Shown here: positions 7,507 to 11,517 of the stretch, piece by piece
Layout of the letters: each line of letters begins with the position of its first letter
Numbering within the stretch: the stretch's first letter is position 1
Assembly (NCBI GenBank): GCA_016234525.1
Contig: JACRBK010000367.1
Coordinates: 1 to 11,517 of the forward strand
DNA from: Chloroflexota bacterium
GTDB taxonomy: Bacteria; Chloroflexota; Anaerolineae; Aggregatilineales; Aggregatilineaceae
Length of the DNA stretch: 11,517 nucleotides
Direction: 5' to 3'
Notes under the pieces: generated by a model
What the model saw: only the letters and a program-made list of their open reading frames with translations
What the model was told of the DNA's origin: nothing
Database searches by the model: none
Made by a program: the position numbers and the translations under genes

Positions 7507-8424
7507 ATGAGCGAACGTTATCAGGAAGTTGAATTTGTCGTGGCGGAAGCCAGCGGACGCCTGGATAAAACCCTGGCGGAGCGGTTTGAACAGCTTTCGC
7601 GCGCCCAGGTGCAAAATTTGATTCAAGACGGTCAGGTGATGGTCAATGGCCGTCTGGTGAAATCCTCGTATCGGGTAGAGGGTGGAGAGACGATCTGGAT
7701 CAAGCTCCCACTGCCCGAAGAAGACCTCGAAACGCAGCCGGAGTCTATCGCGCTGGATATCTTGTATGAAGATCAATATCTGGCGGTGATCAACAAACCG
7801 GCGGGCATGGTTGTCCACCCAGCCACCGGACATACGACGGGCACGCTGGTGAATGCCGTGCTGGCGCGCTGGCCGGAGATCGCCGCGTTCAGCGAGTCAG
7901 GACGCGCCGGGATCGTTCATCGCCTGGACAAAGAAACATCTGGCGTGATCCTGATCGCCAAAACCGAAAAAACGCTCAATGATCTGCGCGTTATGTTCAA
8001 AGATCGCCAGATACACAAGCGTTATATTGCCCTGGTCGAAGGGGTACCCGATGCACCGGACGGGGTGATTGATGCGCCCATTGGCCGCGATCCTAAACAG
8101 CGTAAACGGATGGCCGTTGTACGTGATGGCCGTGACGCGGTAACCGAGTTCCATGTGCTGGATACCTACAGCGGGGTCAGCCTGTTAGAAGTGTTTCCAA
8201 AAACTGGGCGCACTCACCAGATTCGTGTGCATTTGGCATTCATCGGCCACCCTGTGATCGGTGATGGCGTATACGGGTCTCGCAAACAGCAGGTGAAACT
8301 CAAACGTTATTTTCTGCACGCATCGTCTATCACATTAACTTTGCCGGAAAACATAGAGCCTCTGACGGTCACTGCGCCGCTGCCGGTGGGTCTGCAAAAT
8401 GTGTTAGACAAGCTTCCCCGCTAA
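7507..8424 (+). CDS. rluD: RluD-type 23S rRNA pseudouridine synthase
   Basis: The enzyme isomerises uridines to pseudouridine in 23S rRNA; RluD modifies helix 69 during late large-subunit assembly. The 305-residue product has an N-terminal S4 RNA-binding domain (about residues 16-65, with SGRLDKTLAE and GQVMVNGRLVKSSYRV) and the RsuA/RluA catalytic domain, including NKPAGMVVHPA at 96-106, the catalytic Asp141 in HRLDKETSG, and the KTGRTHQIRVHL motif near 237-248. A GGAAG at 7498-7502 lies 4 bases before the ATG, a rather short spacing. The gene following it begins 20 bases downstream, so the two are probably cotranscribed. RluD as opposed to another RluA-family member is inferred from the S4 domain and length. 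Confidence 0.92.
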   Translation: MSERYQEVEFVVAEASGRLDKTLAERFEQLSRAQVQNLIQDGQVMVNGRLVKSSYRVEGGETIWIKLPLPEEDLETQPESIALDILYEDQYLAVINKPAGMVVHPATGHTTGTLVNAVLARWPEIAAFSESGRAGIVHRLDKETSGVILIAKTEKTLNDLRVMFKDRQIHKRYIALVEGVPDAPDGVIDAPIGRDPKQRKRMAVVRDGRDAVTEFHVLDTYSGVSLLEVFPKTGRTHQIRVHLAFIGHPVIGDGVYGSRKQQVKLKRYFLHASSITLTLPENIEPLTVTAPLPVGLQNVLDKLPR

Positions 8425-8444
8425 GACATGATAGGGGTACAACC

Positions 8445-8963
8445 ATGAACCAACGTAAGGATATGATTGTTGTAGAGGCGCCCGACTTCACGCTTGAAGA
8501 TGCAGCAGGCCGGAAAGTCAGCCTGTCGGATTATCGGGGTCAGAAGCATGTGCTCCTGGTGTTCAACCGGGGTTTTGCCTGACCACACTGCCGCGCGCAC
8601 ATGGCGCAGTTGCGCCAGGATTACACTCTGTTTGTAAAGCGTGATGCCGAAATTCTCGTCGTGGGGCCAGAACGTCCTGCTGCGTTCAAAGCCTATTGGG
8701 AGAAAAACCAGTTCCCTTTTGTGGGCTTGCCCGATCCTGATCACCATGTCGCTCATCTCTATGACCAGCAGGTGAACTGGCTCAAGCTGGGGCGAATGCC
8801 AGCAGTGGTCGTCGTCGATAAGCAGGGGCGGGTTTATTACCAACATCACGGCGAGTCGATGCGTGATATTCCAGCTAATGAGTGTTTGTTAGCGCTGCTG
8901 GATGAATTGAATACCGAGTCCCAAACCGATCATGCCGCTCAGCAGCCGGTAGAAGAACCATGA
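8445..8963 (+). CDS. Candidate selenocysteine-containing redoxin (UxxC, peroxiredoxin-like)
   Basis: Read through the in-frame TGA at 8580-8582, this is one 172-residue thioredoxin-fold protein of the AhpC/TSA-like redoxin group. Residues 11-33 carry the usual start (APDFTLEDAAGRKVSLSDYRG), then the first core strand HVLLVFNRG, the active site FAUPHC with U at 46 and Cys at 49, the helix RAHMAQLRQDY, and GRMPAVVVVDKQG, whose Pro is the expected cis-Pro facing the active site. The only other Cys is C147. The TGA therefore replaces exactly the attacking Cys of a CPHC motif. AGGGG at 8433-8437 is 7 bases before the ATG. The frame downstream is open for 126 codons and keeps the family's conserved positions. 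TGA is a normal stop elsewhere in the window (including 8961-8963), so a changed genetic code is excluded. Alternatives are a nonsense mutation (TGC to TGA) or a sequence error. Function is probably thiol/selenol peroxide or disulfide reduction in the cytoplasm (no signal peptide). It lies 20 bases after rluD. Confidence 0.75.
8580..8582 (+). other. In-frame TGA, probable selenocysteine codon
   Basis: TGA in frame with ATG 8445 at codon 46, followed by C, in the context GCC-TGA-CCA-CAC-TGC (A-U-P-H-C). It occupies the first redox position of a CxxC motif, which is the classic place for a Cys-to-Sec exchange. Confidence 0.7.
8602..8617 (+). promoter_or_regulatory. SECIS-like hairpin downstream of the TGA
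   Basis: TGGCGC (8602-8607) pairs perfectly with GCGCCA (8612-8617) around the loop AGTT (8608-8611). The loop starts 25 bases after the TGA and has G as its second base. Both agree with the general description of bacterial SECIS elements (apical loop roughly 16-37 bases from UGA, G among its first two bases), which bind SelB. It lies inside the coding region, as bacterial SECIS elements do. Competing weak pairings exist (for example ACTGC 8587-8591 with GCAGT 8606-8610), so the fold is a prediction. Confidence 0.55.
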
Positions 8964-9081
8964 GTTTGGGCTGTCTATTTATGACATGGTTGATATATTC
9001 CCCTTGATCGTCCATGTTAAAAAGTGGGTGGAGGACGTGCCGAAGACCGTCCGCTCAAACGTTCTGTCGCTGGGAGCATAT

Positions 9082-9111
9082 TTGACAACCGGGCTATATT
9101 GGCGCTACATT
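9082..9111 (+). promoter_or_regulatory. Sigma70-type promoter for the nitrilase-like gene
   Basis: TTGACA (9082-9087, 6/6) and TACATT (9106-9111, 4/6) are 18 bases apart. The predicted start near 9118 gives an ~80-base leader before the ATG at 9198. This promoter occupies the 234-base gap between the redoxin and nitrilase-like genes. I see no terminator for the redoxin unit in this gap and no riboswitch-like structure in the leader. Confidence 0.5.
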
Positions 9112-9197
9112 AAGGGAATAATTGTCCTTGAGGATCGTTGGTCAAACCCCGGTCACGACATACGACAAACTGCAAGTCCCGTTTATGAGGAGACCTA

Positions 9198-10034
9198 ATG
9201 CGTGAAATTACCGTAGCCACCGTGCAAATGAAACCAGCCCTGGGCGAGCTGGAAGATAATCTGGTGAAGATGTCGGACTTCGTGTCCAAGATCGCTTCCC
9301 AACAAAAAGTGGATTTGATTGTTTTTCCTGAACTGGTGACCAGCGGGTACGAGCTTGGCGTGCGGTTCACCGAACTGGCGCAGCGTGTTCCTGGCCCAAC
9401 CGTCAACTTGATGGCACAGCGCGCCGCCGAGTTTGGCGTGTATATTGCTTTTGGGTTGGCGACTAAAGAAAAAGTCGAAAGTGTGCTGTTCAACTCGGCG
9501 GTGTTGGTCGGGCCGGACGGCGAAATGTTGGGAAGTTACAACAAGGTTCACTTGCGCGGGGAAGAACGGATGGCGTTTCGCGAAGGTTTCCGCCTGCCCG
9601 TGATCGAGACTGAGATCGGCCAGATTGGGCTGGTGTTGGGTTGGGACCTGGCCTTCCCCGAAGTTTCGCGCTGCCTGGCGCTGGACGGTGCTGAGTTGAT
9701 TTGTGTGCTGGCGAACTGGGAAAAAGCTCAGATCGAAGAGTGGCGGACCTATGTCCGGGCGCGCGCGTTTGAAAACGGGCTGTATGTGGCCGCTGCGAAC
9801 CGTGTAGGCGAAGATGTGACGCTCAATTTCGGCGGCGAAAGTATGATCGTCGGGCCGCGTGGCAAAGTGTTCGCTTCGTTGTCAGAAGAAAAAGAACCCG
9901 AAAGTGGCGAACCTCGTGAAGGTTACTGCGTCGCCCGGATCGACCTGGACGATGTGCGCAAGTACCGTGAAGAATTCCAGACGCTCCAGACTCGGCAGCC
10001 CATTGTTTATCGTTCGATTGTCAAGCGATACTAA
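9198..10034 (+). CDS. Nitrilase-superfamily protein lacking the catalytic Cys
   Basis: The 278-residue product is a full-length CN-hydrolase domain. Active members hydrolyse non-peptide C-N bonds (amides, ureides, nitriles) with a Glu-Lys-Cys triad. Here Glu45 (FPELVTSGY) and Lys116 (YNKVHL) are in place, as is the conserved Glu region GEERMAFREG at 121-130. In the nucleophile motif, normally I-C-Y/W-D followed by xxFPE, the sequence is LGWDLAFPE: Gly148 (codon GGT, 9639-9641) stands where Cys should be. The remaining core (RARAFENGLYVAAANRVG, FGGESMIVGPRG) is well kept, so the fold looks intact and under selection. GAGGAG at 9187-9192 precedes the ATG by 5 bases. There is a promoter upstream, and a small membrane-protein gene follows after 32 bases. 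It may be a binding or regulatory pseudoenzyme, or a one-base error or mutation (TGT to GGT). The native substrate cannot be named. Confidence 0.9.
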   Translation: MREITVATVQMKPALGELEDNLVKMSDFVSKIASQQKVDLIVFPELVTSGYELGVRFTELAQRVPGPTVNLMAQRAAEFGVYIAFGLATKEKVESVLFNSAVLVGPDGEMLGSYNKVHLRGEERMAFREGFRLPVIETEIGQIGLVLGWDLAFPEVSRCLALDGAELICVLANWEKAQIEEWRTYVRARAFENGLYVAAANRVGEDVTLNFGGESMIVGPRGKVFASLSEEKEPESGEPREGYCVARIDLDDVRKYREEFQTLQTRQPIVYRSIVKRY

Positions 10035-10066
10035 ACTGGCGCTGAGCTAAACTGGGGAGCCGTCAG

Positions 10067-10294
10067 GTGAACGACAGCGGACAGGAATCTAAACCACCAG
10101 AGATCGAATTTGTCGGTGCGCCTACTCAGTTTGCTGATGCGCAAGAAGTGCCGGAATGGGTGGCGAATATTGCCAAACTGATTATCTTCCTTCCGGCGGC
10201 CTGGGTGACGGCGACAACAATCCCCATCATCGTTTTTTCGATTTTAGGGGTTTGTCTGCTGTTTTCTTGCCTGCTGCTGTCCCTGGTTTTTTAA
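10067..10294 (+). CDS. Small hypothetical membrane protein
   Basis: A 75-residue product starting at GTG, with GGGGAG at 10054-10059 placed 7 bases upstream. Residues 1-30 are polar and acidic (SGQESKPPEIE, ADAQEVPE). Residues ~33-75 are almost entirely hydrophobic and long enough for two membrane segments (about 35-55 and 53-75), or one long one, ending directly in LLSLVF. No family recognised. It starts 32 bases after the nitrilase-like gene and is followed by a strong terminator, so the two form an operon and may work together. The good ribosome binding site and the terminator right after its stop support it as a real gene. Confidence 0.7.
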   Translation: MNDSGQESKPPEIEFVGAPTQFADAQEVPEWVANIAKLIIFLPAAWVTATTIPIIVFSILGVCLLFSCLLLSLVF

Positions 10295-10319
10295 CCCCAT
10301 AGGCTGTGATCCTTTGGTT

Positions 10320-10356
10320 CCGCCCGGCGTAGTAAGCTAACGTCGGGCGGTTTTTT
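10320..10356 (+). terminator. Rho-independent terminator after the small membrane gene
   Basis: An 11-bp stem (10320-10330 with 10340-10350, one G-T wobble, GC-rich base CCGCCCG/CGGGCGG) closes a 9-base loop and is followed by six T residues (10351-10356). It lies 25 bases after the preceding stop codon and 21 bases before the threonine aldolase start. Confidence 0.92.
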
Positions 10357-10377
10357 GAAAAATAGGCGGTAAATATT

Positions 10378-11415
10378 ATGAACTGCATTGATCTACGCAG
10401 TGATACCGTAAGTTGGCCCACGCCGGACATGCGCCAGGCGATGGCCGACGCACAAGTCGGTGATGACGTTTTTGGCGAAGACCCGACGATAAACCAACTT
10501 CAGGCCGAAGCTGCCCGTCGCCTGGGAAAAGAAGCCGGTCTATTTGTTGCCAGCGGTACAATGGGCAATCTCGTTGCGATCCTGGCACACTGTGGGCGTG
10601 GCGACGAAGTGATTCTAGGGGACAAGTCGCATACATTCGTCTATGAAGCAGGCGGGATTGCGGCATTAGGGGGCATTATGCCTCATACCCTGCCGGTCCA
10701 GCCTGATGGTACGCTGCCGTTGGACATGATCCGACACGCTGTTCGCCCCGATAATATCCATATGCCGATCACGCGCCTGATTTCGCTGGAAAACACCCAG
10801 GGTACGGTCGGGGGAATCCCACTTCCTAAACCGTATATGGATGCGGTGGGTGCTGTCACTAAAGAAAACGGGCTGACGCTGCATGTGGACGGTGCGCGCA
10901 TTTTTAACGCTGCAACTGCCCTGGACTGCGATGTGGCCGATCTGGTCGCCGCAGTCGACAGCATCACATTTTGTCTGTCAAAAGGGTTGTGTGCGCCTGC
11001 CGGATCGGTGTTAGTCGGTTCTGCCGCATTTATTGATAAAGCGCGGCGTATTCGAAAACTGGTCGGCGGGGGAATGCGTCAGGTGGGTGTGTTAGCGGCG
11101 GCGGGTTTGATCGCGTTGGAAAAAATGACGCTGCGCCTGCACGAAGATCACCATCATGCCCGCCTGCTAGCCGAGGGTTTAGCCCAAATGCCGCAGATCG
11201 AGATCGATTTAGCACGGGTTCAGACGAATATGGTGTTTTTCTATTTGCGCGAGAGTGCGGGGATTACCGCGCCTGCCCTGACCAAAAAGCTTGGTGCACA
11301 AGGTATTCGCATTATGCCGATGGGCGAACGTGGTTTCCGAGCCGTGACCCACTACTGGATTCGCGCTGAACATATTCCCCAAATTTTGAACGCTATGCAA
11401 AAGGAACTGTCGTGA
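10378..11415 (+). CDS. ltaE: Low-specificity L-threonine aldolase (PLP-dependent)
   Basis: The enzyme cleaves L-threonine or L-allo-threonine to glycine and acetaldehyde in the cytoplasm. The 345-residue product is full length for the fold type I threonine aldolase family. It has LRSDTVSWPTPDMRQAM at 6-22, DDVFGEDPT at 29-37, ASGTMGNLVA at 58-67, His85 in GDKSHTF (stacks on PLP), HVDGAR at 169-174 (Asp171, Arg174) and the PLP-binding Lys202 in LSKGLCAPAGS. The ribosome binding site is modest (AGGCGG, 10364-10369). A strong terminator ends 21 bases upstream, and I see no promoter in between. The stop codon overlaps the GTG of the next gene (GTGA), so the two are translationally coupled. Glycine from this reaction could feed the one-carbon pool that fhs also serves, but the genes are far apart and this is only inference. 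Confidence 0.95.
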   Translation: MNCIDLRSDTVSWPTPDMRQAMADAQVGDDVFGEDPTINQLQAEAARRLGKEAGLFVASGTMGNLVAILAHCGRGDEVILGDKSHTFVYEAGGIAALGGIMPHTLPVQPDGTLPLDMIRHAVRPDNIHMPITRLISLENTQGTVGGIPLPKPYMDAVGAVTKENGLTLHVDGARIFNAATALDCDVADLVAAVDSITFCLSKGLCAPAGSVLVGSAAFIDKARRIRKLVGGGMRQVGVLAAAGLIALEKMTLRLHEDHHHARLLAEGLAQMPQIEIDLARVQTNMVFFYLRESAGITAPALTKKLGAQGIRIMPMGERGFRAVTHYWIRAEHIPQILNAMQKELS

Positions 11416-11517
11416 AACCACCCTTCCACGAGCCGGATCCTAGCCCTGAGGAAACCGAGTCCGGTTCTCCTCGGCGGCCTATGCTGCCGCGAGATCGCCG
11501 CCGCCTGCGCATAGGAC
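11412..11517 (+). CDS. Start of an unrecognised protein, truncated by the window end
   Basis: A GTG at 11412 overlaps the threonine aldolase stop in a GTGA arrangement, with AAGGA about 6 bases upstream inside the aldolase gene. The frame stays open to the window end (35 full codons). The visible N-terminus is polar, Pro- and Glu-rich (KPPFHEPDPSPEETE) and then strongly basic (RRPMLPRDRRRLR). It is not a signal peptide; it could be a cytoplasmic N-terminal tail before a membrane or folded domain. No family can be assigned. Confidence 0.6.
   Translation, partial: MKPPFHEPDPSPEETESGSPRRPMLPRDRRRLRIG

Noticed and set aside
8580..8582. TGA read as an ordinary sense codon through a changed genetic code
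   Set aside because: Only one gene here has an internal TGA, and TGA is used as a real stop at 8961-8963 and 11413-11415, so general reassignment does not fit.
8601..8963. Separate 120-residue protein starting at ATG 8601
   Set aside because: It would begin after the redox motif, has no ribosome binding site, and its frame continues perfectly upstream through the TGA to a well-supported ATG at 8445.
8986..9198. 70-codon + strand ORF between the redoxin and nitrilase-like genes, ending in TAATG overlap with the latter
   Set aside because: No ribosome binding site before its ATG, no recognisable family, and a consensus TTGACA promoter sits in its middle. More likely an untranslated upstream region, though the stop/start overlap keeps a small possibility open.

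Overview
The window is ordinary-looking bacterial chromosome: moderately GC-rich, densely coded, almost all genes on the + strand, intrinsic terminators between transcription units, and no rRNA, tRNA, CRISPR array, insertion sequence or phage gene that I can see. The gene set is formate-tetrahydrofolate ligase, two tandem MoeA paralogues (one fused to a periplasmic-binding-protein-like domain), an RluD-type pseudouridine synthase, a nitrilase-superfamily protein and a threonine aldolase, plus a tail-anchored TPR protein. My impression is an uncultured Chloroflexota (Anaerolineae-like) bacterium. That is a guess from protein style, not from a marker gene.

Layout: 1-423 is the C-terminal end of an unrecognised protein. 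543-2306 is fhs (10-formyl-THF synthesis), followed by a strong terminator. 2414-3697 is a TPR protein with a long disordered middle and a single C-terminal membrane anchor, also followed by a strong terminator. 3785-6953 is a two-gene molybdenum/tungsten cofactor unit, moeA and moeA-PBP. 7408-6968 (minus strand) is a hotdog-fold thioesterase convergent with moeA-PBP and divergent from the next unit. 7507-8963 is a two-gene unit, rluD plus a thioredoxin-fold protein. 9198-10294 is a nitrilase-like protein followed by a small membrane protein, with a strong terminator. 10378-11415 is threonine aldolase, translationally coupled to a final gene that runs off the window.

The best candidate for something missed by standard annotation is 8445-8963. 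It reads as one continuous 172-residue peroxiredoxin/thioredoxin-like protein if an in-frame TGA at 8580-8582 is decoded as selenocysteine. The TGA falls exactly at the first catalytic position of a CxxC motif (U-P-H-C). It is followed 25 bases later by a perfect 6-bp hairpin whose 4-base loop has G as its second base, which matches the general form of a bacterial SECIS element. Automatic gene calling would start at the ATG at 8601 and lose the active site.

A second point is that the nitrilase-like protein at 9198-10034 keeps the catalytic Glu and Lys but has Gly where the nucleophilic Cys should be, so it is probably not a conventional amidohydrolase. Fhs, two MoeA proteins and a candidate selenoprotein would all fit an organism with formate metabolism and Mo/W- and Se-dependent enzymes, but no formate dehydrogenase or sel gene lies in the window, so this link is only inference.
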